Assembly: GCF_007858185.1 (NCBI RefSeq)
Contig: NZ_VFES01000008.1
Location: 1-64,000 of the forward strand
Length of the DNA: 64,000 bases
Source of the DNA: Pseudomonas grimontii
Lineage (GTDB): Bacteria; Pseudomonadota; Gammaproteobacteria; Pseudomonadales; Pseudomonadaceae
Reading direction: 5' to 3'
The notes under the pieces were generated by a model. That model saw only the letters and a program-made list of their open reading frames with translations, did not search any database and had not been told where the DNA came from. The position numbers and the translations under genes are program-made. Within the stretch, counting starts at the first letter, position 1, and each line of letters begins with the position of its first letter. Positions 18,256-26,184 of this stretch are shown in pieces.

Positions 18256-19738
18256 GGCGAACGCTCCGGCCCTTGGGCTCGTAGTCGATGGTGATCTCAT
18301 GGTCGAGGTGCAGTGCGACTTGGGCGGCCGGTGGGACGTACACGGCAGCAAAGGCCTCGCCATACAGTTTGGTGACCCACTCGCGGATGTCGCTGACCCC
18401 ACCGCTGAGAATTGAATTCAGCGCGCTATTGCCACTGCTGCTGGTGACCCCGAGCGTACTGCCGCCCGAACTGATCACGCTGCTGTTGTTGTTCTGCTCA
18501 CTCCCGAGCAAGGCGGCGACACCCGCGCCGGCCGCAGTGATCAGACTCTGGCTGCCGAGGTACTGCTGGGCGTTCGAGCGGCGCTCGCCGGCAATGCAAG
18601 GAATGCCATACGGATCGGACAAGTAACCGAGTCCACCGCGGATTTTGTCGGTGTTTGAGCTCTGGGTAGTGGAGGCATTGCGGCTGGCAACCGCCTTCGG
18701 CTGAGGCACCGTGCGGATGGTGCCATCGGTAAACACAAAGGTGATCGACTCGACCTGTCCGCGTACGCAAGACAGGGTCCAGTCACCGGACGCCGTGCCG
18801 CTCATCACGGCCCCCGCGACGTCCGGCAGGTCGATGCCGTTGGCAGTCAGATTCTCCGGACCGACCAGCACCTTGAAGGGATAGGGATCATTCACTGTGC
18901 CGTCCACCGGGACTCGGCCGATCAGCGCGGTCATCGCGACCGAGCCCATCAATGTCGCATTTTCGGAAATGGTGTAGACCGGCTTCGCGCCTTCGGTACG
19001 ATCAACGGATCGTGTCAGATCACGCTCAGCCTTGGTGACTGCATGTAGCGGTTTCTGGCTGCGATCAATGGCGTTATCGTTCAAGCCTTCCAGCGAGTTG
19101 AACGCGGTAGGCAGACTCAGTGCGGAGGAGGTCTTGGTTTTGCCTCGGGCGTCGGTGGACGGAGCATCCGAGGGCTCAATCCACTGCAGCGCATCATTGG
19201 CAGAATGCTGCCCTTCGAATTGAGCACCGTCGCCCGGCTCAAGCCCCAATCCGATCGGCATATCCTTGCCTTTGCCGGTCAGCCCCGACAACTGGTCCTG
19301 CAATTGCGCCAGCAGACCACGGGCCTGGCGACTGTCTTGTTCCGCTTTGAGTCGGGCCTCGTTGGCTTGGCGGCGGCCTTCGTCGACTTGCTGGGTCACA
19401 CTGCCAAGCGCCGTCTGGATACGCGAATCGACACTGCTTTCCCGCTCGCGCAGGCGGTTGTTTTCCGTCTGCAGTGAGTCATTGTGTTTCTTCAAACCGA
19501 GCATGTCGCTGCGCATGGCCTTCACCTGGCCGACCAGGGTGGCGACGGTGTCGCGTGGGGTATCGCCAGCAATGCCGAGCGACTTGGCTTGCTCGGCGGA
19601 TAACTGAAGGTTGCCCTGATCAACCGGCTTCTCTGGAGAGGAACTACTGCTACCCGCGACCCAGGTTTTCAGGATGATAAACACCACGGCCAACAGTGCA
19701 GCCGGTACCAGCCATTTGAGCAAGGCGTTAGCCTTCAT
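18218..19738 (-). CDS. Conjugative transfer protein, TIGR03752/PFL_4705 family (TraB/VirB10-like)
   Basis: 506 aa from ATG 19738. Short cytoplasmic start, one membrane anchor (about 8-26), a coiled coil (about 60-145: VKAMRSDMLGLKKHNDSLQTENNRLRERE...), then a beta-rich C-terminal domain with GYLSDPYGIPCIAG and a Ser/Gly-rich loop. This is the TraB/VirB10 layout, bridging inner and outer membranes. It overlaps its upstream neighbour by 11 nt and the lipoprotein downstream by 38 nt. Confidence 0.85.
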   Translation of the reverse strand: MKANALLKWLVPAALLAVVFIILKTWVAGSSSSSPEKPVDQGNLQLSAEQAKSLGIAGDTPRDTVATLVGQVKAMRSDMLGLKKHNDSLQTENNRLRERESSVDSRIQTALGSVTQQVDEGRRQANEARLKAEQDSRQARGLLAQLQDQLSGLTGKGKDMPIGLGLEPGDGAQFEGQHSANDALQWIEPSDAPSTDARGKTKTSSALSLPTAFNSLEGLNDNAIDRSQKPLHAVTKAERDLTRSVDRTEGAKPVYTISENATLMGSVAMTALIGRVPVDGTVNDPYPFKVLVGPENLTANGIDLPDVAGAVMSGTASGDWTLSCVRGQVESITFVFTDGTIRTVPQPKAVASRNASTTQSSNTDKIRGGLGYLSDPYGIPCIAGERRSNAQQYLGSQSLITAAGAGVAALLGSEQNNNSSVISSGGSTLGVTSSSGNSALNSILSGGVSDIREWVTKLYGEAFAAVYVPPAAQVALHLDHEITIDYEPKGRSVRHEKNHASLPDLD

Positions 19739-20540
19739 CGTCAGCACCTCGCGCAACGGGCGGGAGCAGCACGGCGTGTTCGAGGCCAGCACCGCGGGTG
19801 ACGAGGTAGGCAACCGTGGTGTCTTCAGCGCTGCCGGCAGGCCCGAGGAAAGCATGCTGGAAGGCCGCGGCGAACAGCTTGGCCTGAAGTCGACGCGGGT
19901 CGAGTTGCAGAGTCTCTGAACCACGATTGCGCAACTTCACCGCCGTCACCCAGTAATCACCGAGTCGCCAGGCGGCGATAGGTGTGCTGGACACGTTTTC
20001 GGTTGGCAGCAGGGTTGGCAGTTCGGTGCGCAGCTTGAGCGGGACGCGGCGTACACCGTGCAGGGACTCCACAGTGCGCAGAGGCGCGTACAGGCTTTGC
20101 GCGGCGTAGCGCGTCAAAGAGACCGGGATCGGTGTACGTTCTGGAACAGGGGCGGTGCTAGATTCAGCCTCGGTAGCTTGCACCTGAGCATTCTTGAGAA
20201 TGCGCAAGGGCTCCAGCGATTGATCGCCGGGAGTGGCCACGATATCCAGAAGGATGATCTCGCCCGTCGTGACTGATTGCAATTGCAGTCGGGTCGGTGC
20301 AATGGCTTCCGACGCGCGCAGGTACAGCGTGCCGCCAGTTGATTGCACGCGCAGCTTGCCCGTCAGGGTTGAGGGCACGCCGACTCGAACATCCTCATCG
20401 ATAAAGACCACTCGTTCCTGATTGATCACCAGAGGGACCGCGAGGGGTAGGCGTTCCCAGCGCATCAGCTCGACGGCCTGCGCTGCAGCTCCCCATAGCA
20501 TCAGTGCGATGGTGAGTCCCAGGGTAGAAATCCGCTTCAT
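19728..20540 (-). CDS. Conjugative transfer protein, TIGR03749/PFL_4704 family (TraK/VirB9-like)
   Basis: 270 aa, signal peptide (cleavage near AQAVELMRW), beta-rich. The ELMRWERLPLAVPLVINQERVVFIDEDVRVGVP start is characteristic of PFL_4704 proteins, which resemble TraK of F-type systems: a periplasmic secretin-like ring component. Starts 4 nt inside the preceding gene (ATGA type overlap). Confidence 0.85.
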   Translation of the reverse strand: MKRISTLGLTIALMLWGAAAQAVELMRWERLPLAVPLVINQERVVFIDEDVRVGVPSTLTGKLRVQSTGGTLYLRASEAIAPTRLQLQSVTTGEIILLDIVATPGDQSLEPLRILKNAQVQATEAESSTAPVPERTPIPVSLTRYAAQSLYAPLRTVESLHGVRRVPLKLRTELPTLLPTENVSSTPIAAWRLGDYWVTAVKLRNRGSETLQLDPRRLQAKLFAAAFQHAFLGPAGSAEDTTVAYLVTRGAGLEHAVLLPPVARGADDEG

Positions 20541-21178
20541 GGCTCACCTCCAGGCAGGGAGATTTTTTGCGGAGTGCCCTGATAACAATCTAGTGCCAGC
20601 CCCCACTTATTGCGTTCGGGGTCCAGATCAAAACGCACCACGCGTAATGGATAACGCACCACCACCCGTTTCACCGGTTCGGCGGCGTAATACTCATCTG
20701 CGTTGAGGTCGAGCTTGACCAGCCAGCTGTCGCGGTCGAGTTGCTTGACCCTGAGTTCCGGATCTTCGCTGTAGCCTCGGCCCAGAATTTCGTAGACGCC
20801 ACGCACCCGCTGGCGCAGTTCGCCGGCGGCCTTGCGGTACTCGTAGTCGCCATCGAGGAAGGCCTTGCAGGAGGGTGTCAGGTAGGACTGCAAGCCATAG
20901 ATGGCACGGCGATAGTCCTGCTCTCCATCTGAGGGCCAGCGGTTGAGCTGACCAAAGATGTACAGGGCAAAGGCATACACATTCTCTGAAGGGATATCCC
21001 ACCACTTGCGAGTGCTGCCCGAGCGCAGATCCGGGGGGACATGCACGGTCAGGTCGGTCGGTGCTGAGCGCCAGCCATACCAGAGTCCGGCACAGACCAG
21101 GGCGAGGATCGCTACCGCCAGACGCAGGCTGAAGATATGGGCCTGTTGGGCATCGACCTTGTTCCGAAAACGGCTCAC
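20537..21178 (-). CDS. Conjugative transfer protein, TIGR03746/PFL_4703 family (TraE/VirB8-like)
   Basis: 213 aa from GTG 21178, which overlaps the stop of the TIGR03750 gene as GTGA; the longer upstream frame is just that gene read out of frame. One membrane anchor (about 18-36) and a periplasmic domain containing WWDIPSENVYAFALYIFGQLNRWP and YPLRVVRFDLDPERNKWGLALDCY, the PFL_4703 hallmarks. VirB8/TraE-like scaffold by position and topology. Confidence 0.87.
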   Translation of the reverse strand: MSRFRNKVDAQQAHIFSLRLAVAILALVCAGLWYGWRSAPTDLTVHVPPDLRSGSTRKWWDIPSENVYAFALYIFGQLNRWPSDGEQDYRRAIYGLQSYLTPSCKAFLDGDYEYRKAAGELRQRVRGVYEILGRGYSEDPELRVKQLDRDSWLVKLDLNADEYYAAEPVKRVVVRYPLRVVRFDLDPERNKWGLALDCYQGTPQKISLPGGEP

Positions 21179-21588
21179 GGTTGCCACCCGGACAGAGCAG
21201 GGCGCAGCCGACGCGAACGGCGGACCGTCCAGGCACCGGAGTGCAGGATCAAACTTCCGCGTCCCAGGCGCCAACGGCTGGCGAGTATCCATTCGAGCTT
21301 GCGGTACAACCAGGTCTCGGGGCGAGCCCGTTTGGCCCGACGCAGCAGTGTGCCACCGGCAAATAACACCACCGCCATGCTTGCGATCATGCTGGTCGGC
21401 GCCACGGCAATGGAGGCGGTGGCGATCGCCAGAGGAACGCCCAGCAGCAGGCCAATGACTGCGCCGGTGCCAAGCGCTACCCACATCTCATCATTGGTCA
21501 AACCGCGTAATACGGCGGGATCACGATTGAGTCGCTCTGGTAGAAAGACCAACGTGCCGTCGGCAAGGCGTTCGATAGTGTCGTTCAT
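21175..21588 (-). CDS. Conjugative transfer protein, TIGR03750 family (TraL/VirB3-like)
   Basis: 137 aa. N-terminal FLPERLNRDPAVLRGLTNDEMW motif, two membrane segments (about 38-75), then KRARPETWLYRKLEW and a basic tail. The NRxPxxxxGLTxDE pattern recalls TraL of F-type systems, which cooperates with TraC. The tail (SLILHSGAWTVRRSRRLRP) extends to the overlap with the next gene. Confidence 0.82.
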   Translation of the reverse strand: MNDTIERLADGTLVFLPERLNRDPAVLRGLTNDEMWVALGTGAVIGLLLGVPLAIATASIAVAPTSMIASMAVVLFAGGTLLRRAKRARPETWLYRKLEWILASRWRLGRGSLILHSGAWTVRRSRRLRPALSGWQP

Positions 21589-21595
21589 GCCATCC

Positions 21596-21967
21596 TCACA
21601 GAACAGTGGCAGCCTTGGTCAGGAACCAGATGATGATCACCACCAGCAGGGCTCCGATGCCGACTACGGCACCCAAGTCTTTCCAGGTTTTGCGCTGGTT
21701 CTGCACGTCGGCATACACGGTCAGGGAATGCCAAGCCACACCGAGAAAAGCGAGCAGGGCGATCAGCAGACCGAGCAAGATGCCGCCGTCGTAGGCATAG
21801 TTTTTTATCGTCTCGATCAACCCGGATCCTTCGCCGCGCGAAGGGGCTTCCATGGTGGGGAGCTCGGCAAAAGCCAGGCTTGGGCCGAGTACCAGCAGCA
21901 GACCGATCAAGCGCTGGCTCGCACGATCACGCAGGTTGTTTTTCAGAGGGGCAAGGCACTTGAGCAT
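21596..21967 (-). CDS. ICE membrane protein, TIGR03745 family (possible pilin-like)
   Basis: 123 aa. Cleavable signal sequence (about 14-34, ending LAFAE), a short periplasmic stretch, and two hydrophobic helices (about 60-80 and 98-120) joined by QNQRKTWKDLG. The small size, signal peptide and two helices fit a VirB2/TraA-like pilin, but the pilin role is inference; the family itself has only a name. Third in the RAQPRD-TIGR03758-TIGR03745 block. Confidence 0.82.
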   Translation of the reverse strand: MLKCLAPLKNNLRDRASQRLIGLLLVLGPSLAFAELPTMEAPSRGEGSGLIETIKNYAYDGGILLGLLIALLAFLGVAWHSLTVYADVQNQRKTWKDLGAVVGIGALLVVIIIWFLTKAATVL

Positions 21968-21984
21968 GACGGTGATCTCCGGTG

Positions 21985-22224
21985 TTAGGACAGGGTGAAG
22001 AACATCAAAACCAGCAAGGTGAGCAGCACGCGCGCGGAGCTGCCGCCGAAGGCTCCAAAGCGCACACTACCGGTGGCCCAACCCCGGTAGGCCGTCCACA
22101 TCACCCAGGCGCACCAAAGCAAAGCCAGAACGAGAACCAGGGACAGCCACAGCGTCGAACTGCTCTGTGCCGAGAAGCCGGAGGCGTTTTGGAAGGCAGC
22201 GGTCTGAGTGTCAGTCATGCTCAT
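21985..22224 (-). CDS. ICE membrane protein, TIGR03758/PFL_4701 family
   Basis: 79 aa with two hydrophobic segments (about 25-46 and 62-78) separated by YRGWATGSVRFGAFGGSSAR. Overlaps the RAQPRD gene by 4 nt. A conserved small inner-membrane component of this secretion system; no specific activity known to me. Confidence 0.82.
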   Translation of the reverse strand: MSMTDTQTAAFQNASGFSAQSSSTLWLSLVLVLALLWCAWVMWTAYRGWATGSVRFGAFGGSSARVLLTLLVLMFFTLS

Positions 22225-22556
22225 GGCGAAGGCTCCGAGGACGGAGTATTGAGGCGGTAATCGCCGACCAACTCACTGAGATCGCGCGGTTGGGCGCGAG
22301 AGGGGGACAGATAGCCCTGCACACCCTGGCGAATACGTTGGATGTCCTGAGACAGGCGGGGATAGTCGAAGCGATAGCGTTCATGGGTTTCAGACTGGCT
22401 GGATGCTTTAGCTCGTGCCGCTAGGCGCTCGATAGTGTCGAGCTGTTGCTGGACCAGGCTGAGCTGTTCCTGCTCATAAGCCGAGGCGGCATAGCAGCTG
22501 CCATGGATGATGGTCAGTACAAATAGTAAGGAGCGGCGAGAGACGGTAGTCGACAT
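22221..22556 (-). CDS. RAQPRD-family ICE protein (TIGR01690)
   Basis: 111 aa. Signal peptide (about 1-24), helical middle, and the literal diagnostic motif RAQPRDLSELVGDYR near the C-terminus (about 88-102), which names the family. Periplasmic, function unknown. First gene of its block on the minus strand; in this window it is separated from its usual upstream neighbour (TIGR03747) by the 772-aa cargo gene. Confidence 0.92.
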   Translation of the reverse strand: MSTTVSRRSLLFVLTIIHGSCYAASAYEQEQLSLVQQQLDTIERLAARAKASSQSETHERYRFDYPRLSQDIQRIRQGVQGYLSPSRAQPRDLSELVGDYRLNTPSSEPSP

Positions 22557-22971
22557 GATGCTGGCCCTTATGGATCTGAGGACAGAATCAAGTCAGAGGT
22601 CGAATTATTCAGTAGGAAATATGAGGTGTGATGAATCGCTTTTTCTGGGCGGGAGCACTGCGGAAATTTACGGACAGCTGTCCTTTCCTTGACGCTGGTG
22701 AATAGAAGGAGGCTAGGAGTATTTCGCCCTCGTCTGCTTCGCAGGCTAGGGTACATGACCAGTGCTTGTTACTGGAAAGTCGCCATTTACTCATTAGGCT
22801 CGCTGAGTCTAGCCTACGTCTACTATGGGGTGAGAGTGGATGTGCTTCATCGTCTTGGTTAACCGCACTACGGTTTGAGTTCCGGTCAAAAATGTATGCC
22901 GGAGACACTCACTTGACTGTGACATTATTGGCCCCTGATACGGCCTTACCCGAATTCATAAAGGGGCATTC
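22557..22971. other. Junction between transfer operon and cargo gene, no gene seen
   Basis: About 415 bp, more AT-rich than the flanking transfer genes. It must contain the promoter of the RAQPRD block on one strand and of the 772-aa cargo gene on the other. Frames here are short and look non-coding. No repeat marking the insertion edge was found by eye. Confidence 0.4.
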
Positions 22972-25290
22972 ATGCTTAACCTGGATCAGTTATTTCGCTC
23001 CAAAGAGAAACCAGAACCGAATGTAGCCACGATTGAGGGGCAGGGCGACGGATGCTTGCTGGCCGATCAGTATCAGGAAGCGCTGGACCTCTATTGGCAG
23101 ATTGAATCGCCGGGTCGCTTGTTGCGCGAGAAAATCCTCTTCGCCAAGCTCTGCATTGGCAGCGTTGGTGGCAATGACGGTGATCTGATAGGTGATGACT
23201 TGAATTCTAGCTCTCAGATGGGGCTGGAGCTCCAAGTAGAAGCCATACACCGAATTCATCAGCGGTGGGATTCTGACCTCAAGCCTGATGAATATGAAAA
23301 ACCGAAGGAATTAATTCGCCTGACCACGTGGATCAGGGACCACGTAGATTTTAATCCGTACGCAGGCCGTCTGGTGTTGATGTCTTGGTATGGTGTCAGC
23401 ATGCACAACCGCCGTGGACATCAGTCTTTCATTGATCTTCATAGGGTTGTTTACCCCACGCTGACCACAGGTGGCAAGTGGCATTCGGAGTTGCTAAATG
23501 CCCTCGCAGATCGAGATCGCGATGCTGTCTTCGCCCTTTTGGACACCATCGATTTTGAAACGGCCCCTAATATGGCCACCGTTTGCCGTGCAGCCAATTT
23601 CGTCGCCAAAAAAGAAATTGCACAACAGGCCGCGCGAGTATTCGTCGCCCGCTACAGCAAATTGGAAGAGAAAATGTATAGAGCGCTGGTCAGCGCTGCG
23701 GTTATGAGCAACCAGGTAGATCTGCTTGACAGCATTCCTAATGAATACGCAGATGATTTTTTATCCGATCCTCTTGTAGAACTTTTTTCCTATGCGTCGA
23801 GTGGACAATTCGAGCGTGCTGCGTTTGTCTTAGAGCGCACGAATGTCGACACCCTGGTGTGTTACCAATCACCATGTATGGTTGAAGGTTACACGCGCTT
23901 TCTTCCCGAGGGCCCGTACGATTCTTGGCCGTCGATGTTCCAGCCATTAGACGGATTTGAACTTGAATTGTTTCGTCGACTGCCTAACACCGAGTCCTCA
24001 AACCGTTTTCGTCTTCTGCTGCTCAATGACGCTCAGTATGCGTTTGGAGAGGTGTTTACCAATTGTGTCCAACAGCTATGGGCTGAAGCTCCGTCCTACG
24101 AGGTTGCTGAGCTGCTCAGCGAATTTTCTACTAAGGACCTGAAGACCCTTGGTGCTTTGATGATCGACTACCTGGAGAAGTACGAGTTCGAGGAGGGAGA
24201 GGACGTTGATGCCCTGGAACTCTTGTCTGGATGGGATGACGTTGATTTGAAGTTCGGCCCTTTATTTGATGGGGCTAAAGCGCAGCTCAAAAAAGTTGCA
24301 TCAGCGAATCGGCTCCGAGTGTTATCGATGCTGTTCCCTTTTGCGAAGAGAAACATTGCAAAGGTCAACCGTGATGAGGACTGCAGCAATAACTACCTTG
24401 GTTGGCTAGCTGAGCTTGCCGAGGTCGCTCCGACCCGGTACGGCGTTGAGTATATTTTCCGACAGGCCAATCTAGGTGACTATCAGGGGGCGCTTGCGTC
24501 GCTGGAACGCCTAAATCTTGAGCCTAGTAGAGATGTGGTATTTGCTTATGGTTGGGTGGGTACTAATACCGATAGCTACGCCCTGCTGACAGCTTTCGAG
24601 AAGGCAGTGGAGATTGACGCTAAGCTTCACGAGGTAGAGCGAATTCAAACGATTCGTCCAGAAGTTAGAGCAAAATTACAGCGACTTGCAGCAACGCAAC
24701 TCCATTTGGATTTCGAGGGCGAGCAGGTTGTATGTCCGGTCCCTGCACCGTTGCCTGCTAACCTTTACTCTGCCATGGAAACCATTGACCAATCACTTGT
24801 CTCGCTCAGCCCGGCTGAGATCCTCACTCTGCAGATCTGGCTTGGCCAACGCTACAAAGGTATTGATAGTTCAATCCCTCCGGCGGCTGGGAATCACTTG
24901 GTTATCGACTCTTGGAATGGATGCCTTCGCAGGGCGAAACTGGCTTTGAAAGGGGAAAACCAAATACTGAGCTTGGCCAAACGTCACGGGTACTCAAAGG
25001 TGATTGAAGTTATGGCCGAAGCTTTTGCGCATGAAAGTAAACCAGATCTGGCACTGACGGCTCTTGCAAAAACTCTGGCACAGCGCATAGATACGGGGGC
25101 TAACGAGGTCGCTTATCTGATTGGCACAATTAGAAATCGTTGCAATTACCACAACCCGAATATCGTTAGGGAGCAGGTTCGCGAAGCGGCTAAACGCGGC
25201 ATCTCGGTGAGTCAGCTGCAAGAGTTGGCGACCGAAATCAGCAGTTGGACTATGTGGAAAAATAAGGTTGAGGATTTACTCGAGAAATGA
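22972..25290 (+). CDS. Large helical-repeat cargo protein, unknown function
   Basis: 772 aa, ATG with an AGGGGC-like site upstream. No known catalytic motif found. The whole length is predicted alpha-helical with regularly spaced Ala/Leu-rich helices (for example DQYQEALDLYWQIESPGRLLREKI, GDYQGALASLERLNLEP, KPDLALTALAKTLAQRID), like TPR/HEAT-type solenoids, suggesting a binding scaffold. It is transcribed against the transfer operon and splits RAQPRD from TIGR03747, a typical cargo slot. Its base and codon use look less GC-rich than its neighbours. Could be a defence, exclusion or regulatory protein; nothing in the sequence decides. Confidence 0.8.
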   Translation: MLNLDQLFRSKEKPEPNVATIEGQGDGCLLADQYQEALDLYWQIESPGRLLREKILFAKLCIGSVGGNDGDLIGDDLNSSSQMGLELQVEAIHRIHQRWDSDLKPDEYEKPKELIRLTTWIRDHVDFNPYAGRLVLMSWYGVSMHNRRGHQSFIDLHRVVYPTLTTGGKWHSELLNALADRDRDAVFALLDTIDFETAPNMATVCRAANFVAKKEIAQQAARVFVARYSKLEEKMYRALVSAAVMSNQVDLLDSIPNEYADDFLSDPLVELFSYASSGQFERAAFVLERTNVDTLVCYQSPCMVEGYTRFLPEGPYDSWPSMFQPLDGFELELFRRLPNTESSNRFRLLLLNDAQYAFGEVFTNCVQQLWAEAPSYEVAELLSEFSTKDLKTLGALMIDYLEKYEFEEGEDVDALELLSGWDDVDLKFGPLFDGAKAQLKKVASANRLRVLSMLFPFAKRNIAKVNRDEDCSNNYLGWLAELAEVAPTRYGVEYIFRQANLGDYQGALASLERLNLEPSRDVVFAYGWVGTNTDSYALLTAFEKAVEIDAKLHEVERIQTIRPEVRAKLQRLAATQLHLDFEGEQVVCPVPAPLPANLYSAMETIDQSLVSLSPAEILTLQIWLGQRYKGIDSSIPPAAGNHLVIDSWNGCLRRAKLALKGENQILSLAKRHGYSKVIEVMAEAFAHESKPDLALTALAKTLAQRIDTGANEVAYLIGTIRNRCNYHNPNIVREQVREAAKRGISVSQLQELATEISSWTMWKNKVEDLLEK

Positions 25291-25363
25291 GTCGTCGTGT
25301 CGACAGGGGAATCGTGTTCTCTACCATAAGCACTCATCACCTGAAAGTTCGTAGGTAAAATCT

Positions 25364-26095
25364 TCAGATGTATTTTTTGAACGTTGCTGTTGTGATTGCC
25401 ATGGTTACCCCAAGCATCATGGCGCAAGGCAAAAAAACGGCCATGGGATCGACCGAAAAAGGCAGGGATAGGTAAATAATCCAGGGCACGACCAGTAGTG
25501 GAATCAATGCCCGCTTGGCGCGGTGATAGACAAAACTGCTTTCCCGGCCCGCTCCAAATTTGCGTAGGTCGCGGCGCATCAAACCGTCGACAAAACCAGT
25601 GAACATGGCCAACAGAAACAGGGGTGTGGCCAGGACCAGAATAGTCAGGCGCACCACGAAGGTGAAAGTGACATACACCGCCGCCAGCACAAAGTCCTCG
25701 ATAATCACGTAGAGCTGGTTGATCCAGCCCCAGAAACCATTGCCCTGAGCCGATACCCGCGCTTGATGGGAGAAGTCCGCAAAGCCAGTCTTGACCAGCA
25801 GCCACTGATTGAGAAAATCCAGCCACTGGACAATCGTTTGCCCGGGTTGTTGAAGGATGAGTGAAGATTTGAAGTGCTCGCTGAGCCAGCCCAACTCACT
25901 GGTCAGCATGGCCTGACTGTGACGCCAACCCTGATCGCCCCAAAACAGCAGCAAACCAGCGCATTCGATCAGGATCGAGAACAGCAACGACGCAATCAGC
26001 AAACCTATGATGCGCAGGACCAGGCTGATCGTCGTGATGATCAATCCCGGGCGCTGGATCGGTTGTGGCGGCGTGTTCTGGGCGGAAGTTGCCAT
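25364..26095 (-). CDS. Conjugative transfer protein, TIGR03747/PFL_4697 family
   Basis: 243 aa, four or five membrane segments (about 18-50, 128-170, 200-235). The FVDGLMRRDLRKFGAGRESSFVYHRAKR loop is strongly characteristic of PFL_4697 proteins. Located between TraD and RAQPRD as usual, apart from the inserted cargo. Inner-membrane part of the coupling complex by position (inference). Confidence 0.87.
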   Translation of the reverse strand: MATSAQNTPPQPIQRPGLIITTISLVLRIIGLLIASLLFSILIECAGLLLFWGDQGWRHSQAMLTSELGWLSEHFKSSLILQQPGQTIVQWLDFLNQWLLVKTGFADFSHQARVSAQGNGFWGWINQLYVIIEDFVLAAVYVTFTFVVRLTILVLATPLFLLAMFTGFVDGLMRRDLRKFGAGRESSFVYHRAKRALIPLLVVPWIIYLSLPFSVDPMAVFLPCAMMLGVTMAITTATFKKYI

Positions 26096-26184
26096 TGTTC
26101 ACTCCATCGCGTGCTGCAGAGTTGATGTGGGCACGACGCCTTCTGGATCGTTTTCTGCTGAGTCGAAACCTGTGGTGGGGCGGG

